Shown piece after piece: positions 56,530 to 64,000 of a DNA stretch of 64,000 bases (positions are counted from its first letter, which is position 1; the number at the start of each line of letters is the position of its first letter). This DNA comes from Lichenibacterium ramalinae. Lineage in GTDB: Bacteria; Pseudomonadota; Alphaproteobacteria; Rhizobiales; Beijerinckiaceae. The stretch lies in NCBI RefSeq assembly GCF_004137085.1, contig NZ_QYBC01000008.1, forward strand, positions 62,001-126,000, read 5' to 3'. Under the pieces are notes generated by a model. It saw nothing but the letters and a program-made list of their open reading frames with translations, was not told the DNA's origin and ran no database searches. The position numbers and the translations under genes were made by a program.

Positions 56530-57519
56530 ATGTCAAACTCCGAGGTGTCCGCGCTGCCGTCCCCCGCCGCCACGCCCGCCGCCGTTCGCGCCCTGGCGCT
56601 GCGCCCCCGCTTGGCCTTCGGGATGGTGGTCCTGATGGCGGCCGCGCTCGCCATGAGCATCTCGCCGAGCCTCGTTCGCCTCGCCGACGTCGGTTCCTTC
56701 GCCAGCGCCTTCTGGCGCGTCGCCCTGGCGCTGCCGCTGCTGTGGGCGTGGATGCGCCACGACGAGGCCAAGGCCGGGGCCGCCGCCCGGCGGGTCTCCT
56801 TCGCCCGGCCCACGGTGCTGGCGGGGCTGGTCTTCGCCGGGGACCTGATGTTCTGGCACATGTCCGTGATGCGGACGACGGTGGCCAACGCCACGTTCTT
56901 CGCCACCTGCGCGCCGATCTGGGTCGTGCTGTTCGGCTGGCTGCTGCTCGGGCATCGCGTCGGCCGGCCGGTGCTGGTCGGGCTCGGGTTCTGCGTCGCC
57001 GGCGGCGCCGCGCTGGTGGCGCAGAGCTTCGCCTTCGACCCCGCCCATGCGCCGGGCGACGGCCTCGCCATCGTCACCGGCGTGTTCTTCGGCCTGTATT
57101 TCCTCGCCGTCGCGGCGGCCCGCGACCACGCCGGCGCGGCGCGCGTCACCTTCGAGCTCAGCCTCGTGGCAAGCGGCGTGCTGCTCGTCCTCGCCCTGGC
57201 GCTCGAACCCCAGCTGATCCCTCGCGGCCCGGCCGGTTGGGGCGTGCTGCTGACCCTCGCCGTGGTGAGCCACGCGGGCGGGCAGGGGCTGCTGTCGGTC
57301 GCGCTCGGCCTCCTGCCGGCCTCCTTCTCGTCGCTGGTGATCTTTCTCGAAGCCGTGGCGGCCGCCGGCGTCGCCTGGGCGGTGCTGGGCGAGGCGGTCA
57401 GCCCCGTGCAGGCGCTCGGCGGCCTCGCCATCCTGGCCGGCATCTGGATCGCGCGCCCGCGGTCCGCCGCCCCGTCGCCGGCCGGGGCTCCGGTCCCGGC
57501 CGCCCCCCTGACCTCGTGA
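56530..57519 (+). CDS. EamA (DMT superfamily) transporter
   Basis: A 329-residue inner-membrane exporter with ten hydrophobic helices in two EamA repeats (first from about residue 30, second from about 175). Typical bits are ISPSLVRLADVGSFASAFWR, MRTTVANATFFATCAPIWVVLFGWLLLG and the late ASFSSLVIFLEAVAAAGVAW, described here as landmarks. The N-terminal 27 residues and C-terminal 20 are Ala/Pro-rich and cytoplasmic. The substrate is unknown, and amino acids or metabolites are usual for the family. The DUF1036 gene follows after 14 bases. Confidence 0.9.
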   Translation: MSNSEVSALPSPAATPAAVRALALRPRLAFGMVVLMAAALAMSISPSLVRLADVGSFASAFWRVALALPLLWAWMRHDEAKAGAAARRVSFARPTVLAGLVFAGDLMFWHMSVMRTTVANATFFATCAPIWVVLFGWLLLGHRVGRPVLVGLGFCVAGGAALVAQSFAFDPAHAPGDGLAIVTGVFFGLYFLAVAAARDHAGAARVTFELSLVASGVLLVLALALEPQLIPRGPAGWGVLLTLAVVSHAGGQGLLSVALGLLPASFSSLVIFLEAVAAAGVAWAVLGEAVSPVQALGGLAILAGIWIARPRSAAPSPAGAPVPAAPLTS

Positions 57520-57533
57520 GATCCCGATCCGCC

Positions 57534-58067
57534 ATGCGCCTTCCGATCGTCTCCGCCGCAGTCTTTGGGGCCGTCCTGGGTGCCGCGTTGGCCCTGTCGG
57601 CGCCGGCCCGCGCCGATTTCCGCGTCTGCAACAACACGGCGAGTCGCGTGTCGCTCGCCATGGCCCACACGGACGGCGCCGCCTGGGTGTCGGAAGGCTG
57701 GTGGAACCTCAAGGCCAGCACCTGCGAGACGCTGCTGCGGGGCGCGCTGGCGGCCGAGTTCTATTACGTCTACGGCATCGACGAGAGCGGCGGCGAGTGG
57801 AAGGGCAAGGCCTTCATGTGCACGCGCGACCGCGAGTTCCGCATCGACGGCCGCCAGGACTGCTTCGTGCGGGGCTTCGACCGCACGGGTTTCCTCGAGA
57901 TCGACACCGGCAAGGACGCCAAGGACTGGACCGTGCAGCTGACCGATCCCGGAAAGCCGGGCGCCCCGCCGACGACGCCCGCCGCGGCCGCCACCACGGC
58001 GCCGGCGACGCCCGCTCTTGCCGGAGTTCCGGCCCCGACGACGCCGGCGCCGGCCGCCGCGCCCTGA
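57534..58067 (+). CDS. DUF1036 exported protein
   Basis: A 177-residue protein with a signal peptide (LPIVSAAVFGAVLGAALALS, cleavage after ARA). The DUF1036 domain follows: FRVCNNTASRVSLAMAH, SEGWWNLKASTCETLL, YYVYGIDESGGEWKG and a Cys-containing CTRDREFRIDG. The tail of about 40 residues is Ala/Pro/Thr-rich. A small periplasmic protein of unknown role, frequent in alphaproteobacteria, often near pyruvate kinase as I remember it. It is probably co-transcribed with the EamA gene. Confidence 0.9.
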   Translation: MRLPIVSAAVFGAVLGAALALSAPARADFRVCNNTASRVSLAMAHTDGAAWVSEGWWNLKASTCETLLRGALAAEFYYVYGIDESGGEWKGKAFMCTRDREFRIDGRQDCFVRGFDRTGFLEIDTGKDAKDWTVQLTDPGKPGAPPTTPAAAATTAPATPALAGVPAPTTPAPAAAP

Positions 58068-58106
58068 GGGCACGGCGGGGAACGCTGGCCCTACCGGGAT
58101 TCACAT

Positions 58107-58134
58107 CGGACGGACCCCTGCGAGGGCCCGTCCG
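58107..58134 (+). terminator. Hairpin between the DUF1036 gene and pyk
   Basis: CGGACGG (58107-58113) pairs with CCGTCCG (58128-58134), extended by CCC/GGG after one unpaired base on each side. It lies 40 bases after the DUF1036 stop. There is no T tract. Confidence 0.5.
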
Positions 58135-58224
58135 CACCGGAGCGCCGCCGCCCGCGGCGGCGGTTCCGGGACCTGGCCCGTCGCTCCGCGGCGCGCCCGA
58201 CCCGACATTCTTGGGGGGATAAGC

Positions 58225-59649
58225 ATGAGACGAATGCGCCGCGTGAAGATCCTGGCGACGCTGGGGCCGGCCTCTCAGGACCCCGCCGTCCTGGCGCGGC
58301 TGTTCGAGGCCGGCGTGGACGTGTTCCGCATCAACATGAGCCATGCCAGCCACGACGGCATGCGCGAGCGCGTGCGGGCCATCCGGGCGCTGGAAACGCA
58401 GTACGGCCGCCCGGTGGGCGTCCTGGTCGACCTCCAGGGTCCCAAGCTGCGCGTCGGCCAGTTCGCCGACACGGGCGTCGAACTGGTGAAGGGCGACACG
58501 TTCACGCTCGACGCCGACCCCACGCCGGGCGACGCGCGCCGCGTGCACCTGCCCCATCCCGAGATCCTGCGCGCCTTGCGCCCCGGCCACGTCATGCTGA
58601 TCGACGACGGCAAGGTGAAGCTCCGCGTCGTCGAAGCCGCGCCCGACAGGGCGCTGGCGGTGGTCGAGGTCCCGGGCCGGATCTCGAACCGCAAGGGCGT
58701 CAGCCTGCCCGACACCGAGATCCCGGTCTCGGCCATGACGCCCAAGGACCGCTCGGACCTCGACGCGGCCTTGAACGAGGGTGTCGACTGGATCGCGGTG
58801 TCGTTCGTGCAACGCGCCGACGACGTCGCCGAGGTGAAGAAGATCGCCCGCGGCCGCGCCCTGGTGCTGGCCAAGATCGAAAAGCCCCAGGCGATCGCCC
58901 GGCTCGACGAGATCATCGAGATGTCGGACGCCCTCATGGTGGCGCGCGGCGATCTCGGCGTCGAGATGCCGCTCGAAAGGGTGCCGGGGCTGCAGAAGCG
59001 CATCTGCCGCATGGCGCGCCGCCTCGGCAAGCCCGTCGTGGTGGCGACCCAGATGCTGGAATCGATGATCACGTCGCCGGTGCCGACGCGCGCCGAGGTG
59101 TCGGACGTGGCCCAGGCCGTGTTCGAGGGCGCCGATGCCGTGATGCTGTCGGCCGAATCGGCCTCGGGCCAGTTCCCGGTCGAGGCCGTGGCCACGATGA
59201 ACCGCATCGCCGAGGAGGTCGAGCGCGACCCGCTCTACGCCGGCATCATCGCGGCGCAGCGCGCCGAGCCCGAGCGGACCGGCGCAGACGCCATCGCGCA
59301 TGCGGCCCGGGACATCGCCGAAACGCTGGACCTCAAGGCGGTGGTGGCCTGGACGGCGTCCGGGTCGACGGGCCTGCGCATCGCCCGCGAACGGCCGACC
59401 GTGCCGGTACTGGCGCTGACGCCTCACCGCGAGGCGGCCCGCCGTCTCTGCCTCGCCTGGGGGCTGCACCCCGTCGTGACCGAGGACGCCCGCAACGGCG
59501 ACGACATGGCGAACCGCGCCTGCCGCACGGCCCTCGACGAGGGCTTCGCCAAGACGGGCGAGCGCGTGATCGTGATCGCGGGCTTCCCCTTCGGCTCGCC
59601 CGGCGCCACCAACAACATCCGCATCGCCTTCGTGGGGCAGGGCGACTGA
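58225..59649 (+). CDS. pyk: Pyruvate kinase
   Basis: Pyk (474 residues) converts phosphoenolpyruvate and ADP to pyruvate and ATP. Landmarks are KILATLGPASQDPAVLARLF, FRINMSHASHDGMRERV, the active-site region ALVLAKIEKPQAIARLDEI, MVARGDLGVEMPLERVPGLQK and VATQMLESMITSPVPTRAE, each shown only as a marker. The C-terminal allosteric domain is complete. The ATG at 58225 has GGGGGGAT upstream. A strong hairpin follows. Confidence 0.97.
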   Translation: MRRMRRVKILATLGPASQDPAVLARLFEAGVDVFRINMSHASHDGMRERVRAIRALETQYGRPVGVLVDLQGPKLRVGQFADTGVELVKGDTFTLDADPTPGDARRVHLPHPEILRALRPGHVMLIDDGKVKLRVVEAAPDRALAVVEVPGRISNRKGVSLPDTEIPVSAMTPKDRSDLDAALNEGVDWIAVSFVQRADDVAEVKKIARGRALVLAKIEKPQAIARLDEIIEMSDALMVARGDLGVEMPLERVPGLQKRICRMARRLGKPVVVATQMLESMITSPVPTRAEVSDVAQAVFEGADAVMLSAESASGQFPVEAVATMNRIAEEVERDPLYAGIIAAQRAEPERTGADAIAHAARDIAETLDLKAVVAWTASGSTGLRIARERPTVPVLALTPHREAARRLCLAWGLHPVVTEDARNGDDMANRACRTALDEGFAKTGERVIVIAGFPFGSPGATNNIRIAFVGQGD

Positions 59650-59664
59650 CACCGCCCGAGGGCA

Positions 59665-59698
59665 AGGCTGGAGCGCGTCGCCGTCGGCGCTCCAGCCT
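59665..59698 (+). terminator. pyk terminator hairpin
   Basis: AGGCTGGAGCGC (59665-59676) and GCGCTCCAGCCT (59687-59698) form a perfect 12-bp stem with a 10-base loop, 15 bases after the pyk stop. The spacer from here to 59875 shows no gene. Confidence 0.75.
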
Positions 59699-59875
59699 AG
59701 GACGAAGGCTCCGCCACCTCGCCGTCGACACGCCGCGGCGCCGAAGCGCGGACCTGCCGGGCGGCTTCAGTTAAGCCGAGCTACCGACGACAAGTCGACA
59801 GCCTCGCGCGCCTCGAGACCGCCGTTCGAATGGACCGGCACCGCCTGCTCGAAGGGGGAAGCGCGCGGGTCGCCG

Positions 59876-60148
59876 TCACACCACCACGGTGGCGGACTTG
59901 GGCTCGCCCCTGGCCTCGAGGGCGGCGATGCGCCGGCGCAGTTCCTCGTTCTCCTCCCGCGCCAAAGCCGCCATGTCGCGGACGGCCTCGAATTCTTCGC
60001 GCGTCACGACGTTCATGCCGCTGAGGATGCGCTCGACCTGGGTCCGGACGGCGGTCTCGGCCTCGCGCTTGACACCGTTGGCGACGCCCGCCGCGTTGGT
60101 CATGAGGCTGGCGAAGTCGTCGAAGATGCGGCCGCGGGTCTGGGGCAT
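59876..60148 (-). CDS. ubiK: UbiK (BMFP) family accessory factor
   Basis: A 90-residue protein of the UbiK/YqiC family, which assists ubiquinone biosynthesis. The first part is an amphipathic membrane-binding stretch (IFDDFASLMTNAAGVANGV). It is followed by the coiled coil with VVTREEFEAVRDMAALAREENEEL and LRRRIAALEARG. Length is standard. It is the last gene of the minus-strand chvG-hprK-EIIA-HPr run, 73 bases after HPr. Its strong ribosome binding site AGGAGG lies within a hairpin. Confidence 0.88.
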   Translation of the reverse strand: MPQTRGRIFDDFASLMTNAAGVANGVKREAETAVRTQVERILSGMNVVTREEFEAVRDMAALAREENEELRRRIAALEARGEPKSATVVV

Positions 60149-60153
60149 GCTGT

Positions 60154-60181
60154 GTCCTCCTCGTCCTGAGATCAGGAGGAC
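60154..60181 (-). promoter_or_regulatory. Hairpin that sequesters the ubiK ribosome binding site
   Basis: On the minus strand GTCCTCCT, a 12-base loop and AGGAGGAC are followed by ACAGC and the ATG of ubiK. The right arm is the Shine-Dalgarno sequence. The left arm copies the anti-Shine-Dalgarno core CCTCC. The 8-bp stem would block ribosome access when formed. Confidence 0.6.
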
Positions 60182-60221
60182 GACATGGCTCCGCTCGCGC
60201 TCCCCCGCAAGGTGGGGCGGG

Positions 60222-60536
60222 TCATTCGTCCTCGCCGAAGCGGTTGGCGACGAGGGCGGCCAAGGCTTCCACCACGGCGGTGGCTTCGCGGCCCGTGGCC
60301 GACACCGTGATGGAGGTGCCGCGGCCGGCCCCGAGCGTCAGGATCCCCATGATCGACTGGCCGCCGACGGTTTCGCCGCCGCGCGTCACCGTAACGTCGG
60401 CGTCGTAGTTCTCGACGCACTGCACGAACTTGGCCGTCGCGCGCGCGTGGAGGCCCTTGCGGTTGACGATGGCAAGGTCGCGCGTCACGGCCGCTCCCGC
60501 CGCCCCGCCCGTGATCGCCGGCCCGCCATCCTCCAT
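60222..60536 (-). CDS. HPr-family phosphocarrier protein
   Basis: A 104-residue HPr/NPr protein. The phosphorylatable His30 lies in NRKGLHARATAKF, and the regulatory Ser61 in GGQSIMGILTLGA is the target of HPr kinase. About 15 extra N-terminal residues (Gly/Ala-rich) precede the domain. The gene follows the EIIA gene by four bases. With HprK and EIIA it forms a regulatory PTS rather than a sugar uptake system; no EIIB/EIIC is present here. Confidence 0.94.
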   Translation of the reverse strand: MEDGGPAITGGAAGAAVTRDLAIVNRKGLHARATAKFVQCVENYDADVTVTRGGETVGGQSIMGILTLGAGRGTSITVSATGREATAVVEALAALVANRFGEDE

Positions 60537-60540
60537 CGGC

Positions 60541-60942
60541 TCACTTCCCGTTCAGCACGCGGCTGGCGATGTTGATGTACTTGCGCCCGGCTTCCTGGGC
60601 CTGCGTCACGGCGACTTCCAGGCTCGACACGTCGCGCACGGAGGCCAGCTTGATCAGCATCGGCAGGTTAATCCCCGCCACGACCTCGACCTTCGTGCGG
60701 TCCATCACCGAGATGGCGAGGTTCGAGGGCGTGCCGCCGAACATGTCCGTCAGCAGCACGACGCCGTGGCCCGAATCGACGCTCGCCACGGCGGCGACGA
60801 TGTCCTGCCGCCGTTGCTCCATATCGTCCTCGGGACCGATCGTGATGGTCTCGATGGCCCGTTGCGGCCCCACGACGTGCTCGAGCGCGGCGCGGAACTC
60901 CGTCGCAAGGTGGCCGTGTGTCACGAGCACCATACCGATCAT
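60541..60942 (-). CDS. PTS EIIA component, mannose (fructose) superfamily
   Basis: A 133-residue EIIA-Man-type domain. The phosphorylation site is His9 in MIGMVLVTHGHLATEF, and GVVLLTDMFGGTPSNLA and VVAGINLPMLIKLA follow. In alphaproteobacteria this orphan EIIA receives phosphate from HPr and acts as a regulator, alongside the ChvG/ChvI system. It lies between hprK and HPr. The 107-base gap to hprK has no gene. Confidence 0.94.
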   Translation of the reverse strand: MIGMVLVTHGHLATEFRAALEHVVGPQRAIETITIGPEDDMEQRRQDIVAAVASVDSGHGVVLLTDMFGGTPSNLAISVMDRTKVEVVAGINLPMLIKLASVRDVSSLEVAVTQAQEAGRKYINIASRVLNGK

Positions 60943-61049
60943 TGCAAGCTACCGCTCATGCCTTCGCCGGAAAGATGCCTGCCCGACCGTTCAGCCGCGG
61001 CGCTATCTTGTGCATCGCGGCAGGCTTGGCAAGCGAAATGCGGGCACCA

Positions 61050-61529
61050 TCACGCCTGACCGCAGGATGCCGCGAGAACACTTAAGATAAGAACCACCGC
61101 GTCGGGCGTCGATGCCTCGGCGGCGACGGCGAGGCGGGGCAGGACGACGCGGGAGATCTCGCAGCGCCGCGCGTCCGGCTGCGGCAGCCGTTCCGGCCAG
61201 CCCGCCACGAGGTCGACCACCAGAACCAGCGCGCAGGCGGGCTCGTGCGCGACGGGCAGGATGCCGAACCCGCGTCGCTCGGCGAGTCCCGCCAGGGCCG
61301 GGTGGGGGCGGGCCACCAGTCGGTCGCCGTGGCGGGATACCAGGGCCCGGTCGTCGGCCACGAGGCTGGCGAAGGTCCCGTCCCGCCGCGCCGCATCCAC
61401 CAGCGCCAGGGCGAGCCGGGTCTTGCCGGCCCCCGACCCGCCGCGGATCAGCAGCCCGGCCTCGCCCACCACCAGGGCGACGGCGTGGAGGTTCAGGGCG
61501 CCGACGACGGCATCCGGTCCGCCGCTCAC
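61050..61529 (-). CDS. hprK: HPr kinase/phosphorylase, short alphaproteobacterial form
   Basis: HprK (159 residues) phosphorylates HPr on the regulatory serine. Only the C-terminal catalytic domain is present, with the P-loop GGSGAGKT at 30-37 (LLIRGGSGAGKTRLAL) and LVADDRALV. The N-terminal domain of Gram-positive HprK is missing, which is the normal alphaproteobacterial form. The GTG start at 61529 overlaps the chvG stop (GTGA), so HprK is coupled to the sensor kinase. Confidence 0.92.
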   Translation of the reverse strand: MSGGPDAVVGALNLHAVALVVGEAGLLIRGGSGAGKTRLALALVDAARRDGTFASLVADDRALVSRHGDRLVARPHPALAGLAERRGFGILPVAHEPACALVLVVDLVAGWPERLPQPDARRCEISRVVLPRLAVAAEASTPDAVVLILSVLAASCGQA

Positions 61530-63448
61530 CCGCCCTGCCGCATGCGGGGAAGCCAGACGGTGAAGCGCGCGCCGAGGACGCGGGGCTCGTCGGCCGCCTC
61601 CTCGGCGCCATCGCCGGGGCTGTCCTCGCCCGACACCGCGGCCTCCTCCGGCCGGTCGCCGGGGGCCACGCGGTTGACGGCCCAGATGCGGCCGCCGTGC
61701 GCCTCGATGATCTGGCGCGAGATCGACAGGCCGAGCCCGGAATTCTGCCCGAAGCCCTGGTTGGGCCGGTCCGTGTAGAAGCGCTCGAAGATGCGCTCGA
61801 AGGCGTGGGCTGGGATGCCCGGGCCGTCGTCGTCGACCACGATCGCGACGCCGTCCTCCCCGTCGTCCTCGTCGAGCCGCGCCGGCCGCACCGCCACCCG
61901 CACGGTCCCGTCCTCCTCCGAGAAGGACCGGGCGTTGTCGATGAGGTTGTTGACCACCTGCCCGAGACGCGAATCGTGCCCCAGCACGCGATAGCCCGGG
62001 CCGTCCTGTCCCGGCGCGGGCAGGGCGACGCTGAAGGCGAAGCGTACGCCGTCGTCCCGCTCGACCTCGTTGGCCACGGTCACCACGGTGCGGACCAGGG
62101 CGGCGACGTCGAGGCCCGCCGTGCGGTTGCGGGCGAGTTCGGCATCGAGGCGCGACGCGTCAGAGATGTCGCTGATCAGCCGGTCGAGCCGGCGGATGTC
62201 GTGCTGGATGATGGCGGTGAGGCGCCCGCGCGATTCTTCCGACTTGATGCGCGGCAGCGTTTCCACGGCGGAGCGCAGCGACGTCAGCGGGTTCTTGAGC
62301 TCGTGCGCCACGTCGGCGGCGAAGCTTTCCGTCGCTTCCATGCGGGAGTAGAGCGCCTTCGTCATGTCGCGCAGCGCCCGCGACAGGTGGCCGATCTCGT
62401 CGGCCCGGGCGGTGAAGTCCGGGATCTCTTCGCGCGAATCGACCCCGCGTCGCACCCGTTCGGCGGCCTCGGCGAGGCGGCGGATGGGCCCGGCGATGGT
62501 GCCGGCGAGGAAGAGCGACAGGACGAACATCACCCCGGCGGCGACCAGGAACACCCGGAACAGGGCCCAACGGTCGGACGCGATGATCTTGTCGATGTCG
62601 CCCGGCTGGGTCGACAGCAGCAGGGCGCCCCGCGTCACCCTGTCGGTGCGCACCGGCACCGCCATGGATACGATGGTCTGGCCCTTGGCGTTGACCCGCA
62701 CGATCCACCGCGTCTGCCCCTTTAGCGCGTCGGCGACCTCGGGCAGCTCGCCCTCGCCGATGTTGCGGCTGTCGTCGACCGCCGGGGCGACGGGCTTGGC
62801 GAAGCGCCGCCTGACGGCGCTCCAGGTCCGTTCGAACACCGAGAGCTCGCCGGCCGCCGGCTGGTTGCGACCGCGGCGCTCGGCACCGGTGGGCAGGGCC
62901 ATGTCGCGGGTGTCCACCACGCGCACGCCGGCACTGTCGTAGATGCGGGCACGCGTGCCGGTCGGCGACACCAGGCGCTTCAACACGGGACCGATGCGGC
63001 TCGGGTCGATGGAAAATTCGAAGGCCGAGGGGTCCTCGTCGGCGGGGGGCGGCGCGGCGGCGCGGCCCGGCGAAGCGGGGCTCGGCGTGGCCTGCAGCAG
63101 CTTCTCGGGATCCACCGTGAGGGAAGTGTCGTCGGCGCTGGCCGAAGCCCCGATGGCGGCCGCGATGATCTCGCCCTGGGTCTGCAGGCTCTGTACCCGG
63201 GCGTCGATCAGCCCTTCGCGGAACTGGTTGATGTAGAGGAACAGCACCAGCAGGGCGACGAGACCGCCGAGGTTCAGCACGACGATGCGGCGGGTGAGCG
63301 AGGACGAGATCCGCACCGAAACGCTGCGCAGGGCCATGCGCAGGCGGAGGCCGATCGAGCGGCGGATGCGGCGCGGGCGGCTGCGGCCCGGCGGGCGGCC
63401 GCCGATGCGGCCCTGGCCGGCCGCGCGACGGAGGGGCGAGGCCGTCAT
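61526..63448 (-). CDS. chvG: Sensor histidine kinase ChvG (ExoS type)
   Basis: A 640-residue membrane kinase that senses envelope or acid stress and phosphorylates ChvI. Two membrane helices (about 55-73 and 297-318) flank a periplasmic sensor domain of about 220 residues with a Pro/Ala-rich insert. A HAMP segment (AGPIRRLAEAAERVRRG), the H-box ESFAADVAHELKNPLTSLRS with His382, and the ATPase motifs LIDNARSF, VDDDGPGIP and SGLGLSISRQIIEAHGG follow. ATG 63448 starts it. It is downstream of chvI by 121 bases and overlaps hprK. Confidence 0.95.
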   Translation of the reverse strand: MTASPLRRAAGQGRIGGRPPGRSRPRRIRRSIGLRLRMALRSVSVRISSSLTRRIVVLNLGGLVALLVLFLYINQFREGLIDARVQSLQTQGEIIAAAIGASASADDTSLTVDPEKLLQATPSPASPGRAAAPPPADEDPSAFEFSIDPSRIGPVLKRLVSPTGTRARIYDSAGVRVVDTRDMALPTGAERRGRNQPAAGELSVFERTWSAVRRRFAKPVAPAVDDSRNIGEGELPEVADALKGQTRWIVRVNAKGQTIVSMAVPVRTDRVTRGALLLSTQPGDIDKIIASDRWALFRVFLVAAGVMFVLSLFLAGTIAGPIRRLAEAAERVRRGVDSREEIPDFTARADEIGHLSRALRDMTKALYSRMEATESFAADVAHELKNPLTSLRSAVETLPRIKSEESRGRLTAIIQHDIRRLDRLISDISDASRLDAELARNRTAGLDVAALVRTVVTVANEVERDDGVRFAFSVALPAPGQDGPGYRVLGHDSRLGQVVNNLIDNARSFSEEDGTVRVAVRPARLDEDDGEDGVAIVVDDDGPGIPAHAFERIFERFYTDRPNQGFGQNSGLGLSISRQIIEAHGGRIWAVNRVAPGDRPEEAAVSGEDSPGDGAEEAADEPRVLGARFTVWLPRMRQGG

Positions 63449-63569
63449 GTTCGGGTGATCCTCGTGCTGGGCGTCAGGCCGGTGCTCCCGGAGGTCCTGC
63501 GGGACGCGCGGCTCAGCTTCGGGCTCGGGCGGGTCTCCGGCCCACCGGCCCGTCCGGTGCCGGGTGGCG

Positions 63570-64000
63570 TCACGCTTCCTTGAAGCGGTAGCCGACGCCA
63601 TAGAGGGTCTCGATCATCTCGAAGTCGTCGTCCACGACCTTGAACTTCTTGCGCAGCCGCTTGATGTGGCTGTCGATGGTGCGGTCGTCCACGTAGACCT
63701 GATCGTCGTAGGCGGCGTCCATGAGGGCGTTGCGGCTCTTCACGACGCCCGGCCGCGTCGCGAGCGCCTGCAGGATGAGGAACTCCGTGACGGTCAGCAC
63801 CACCTGCTCGTTCTTCCACGTGCAGGTGTGGCGCTCGGGGTCCATCTTGAGGTTGCCGCGCTCCAGCAGCTTGGCTTCGGATTCCTTCTGGGCCGCCGCC
63901 TCCTTGGGGTTGGCGCGGCGCAGAATCGCCTTGACCCGCTCCACGAGCAGCCGCTGCGAGAAGGGTTTGCGGATAAAATCGTCGGCGCCCATCTTGAGGC
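63570..64000 (-). CDS. chvI: Response regulator ChvI, 5' end cut by the window edge
   Basis: Only the last 143 residues are in the window, and the gene continues beyond position 64000. The visible part begins at the end of the receiver domain ([18 protein letters not shown], containing the conserved Lys of the switch region). It continues with a complete OmpR/PhoB winged helix ([47 protein letters not shown]). The pairing with ChvG, and the sequence after the receiver, fit ChvI. It is the partner of the kinase downstream. Confidence 0.94.
   Translation of the reverse strand, partial: LKMGADDFIRKPFSQRLLVERVKAILRRANPKEAAAQKESEAKLLERGNLKMDPERHTCTWKNEQVVLTVTEFLILQALATRPGVVKSRNALMDAAYDDQVYVDDRTIDSHIKRLRKKFKVVDDDFEMIETLYGVGYRFKEA

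Overview
The window is about 64 kb of very GC-rich chromosomal DNA with dense, strongly third-position-biased coding. The gene content points to an alphaproteobacterium of the order Hyphomicrobiales (Rhizobiales). The main markers are a beta-barrel porin of the rhizobial type, a ChvG/ChvI sensor-regulator pair followed by a short HprK, an EIIA and an HPr, a set of alphaproteobacterial DUF proteins (DUF2093, DUF4170, DUF6101, DUF1036, DUF1244), a Bradyrhizobium-type D-tartrate dehydratase and a four-subunit sarcosine oxidase. I see no insertion sequence, prophage, CRISPR array or rRNA. The only RNA genes are tRNA-Ser(GCT) and tRNA-Leu(TAA).

Layout. 1-8.6 kb: rnr and topA (minus) and an acyltransferase 3 gene, divergent from plsY and dprA (plus). 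8.6-13 kb: a small protein, ruvX and the gatC-gatA-gatB amidotransferase genes. 13-16.4 kb: two small exported proteins, tRNA-Ser and an abundant-type porin with a long leader and a strong terminator. 16.5-24.1 kb: tsaD-gpsA, an EVE protein, radC-map, an FkbM methyltransferase, a MoaB/CinA-like protein and gpt. 24.3-27.6 kb: an accessory-looking stretch with a large unknown membrane protein, tRNA-Leu and a 116-residue protein made almost only of glycine and tyrosine. 27.6-31.5 kb: nasA plus a NirB-like electron-transfer subunit for nitrate assimilation. 31.7-38.9 kb: xseA, DUF6101 and a lipid A/Kdo cluster (CysQ-like phosphatase, DUF4170, DUF374 acyltransferase, waaA, lpxK, DUF2093). 39.2-43.4 kb: a D-tartrate module (dctA, tarD, LysR regulator) and a DUF202 protein. 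43.6-49.1 kb: mutL, yqeY, carA and small exported proteins. 49.2-56.4 kb: soxBDAG and a convergent oxidoreductase/DUF1244/N-formylglutamate amidohydrolase operon. 56.5-59.7 kb: an EamA exporter, DUF1036 and pyk. 59.8-64 kb: chvI(partial)-chvG-hprK-EIIA-HPr-ubiK, read on the minus strand.

Most genes are housekeeping and sit in tight operons with ATGA, GTGA or CTGA overlaps. The accessory functions are nutrient modules: nitrate, D-tartrate and sarcosine. The observations most worth following are the Gly/Tyr repeat protein at 27134-27484, whose repeats differ only at synonymous positions; a 94-bp intergenic repeat present twice; two hairpins that would hide ribosome binding sites (47541-47581 and 60154-60181); a gene that appears to start at CTG (35555); and two interruptions of gene orders that I remember as conserved in rhizobia.
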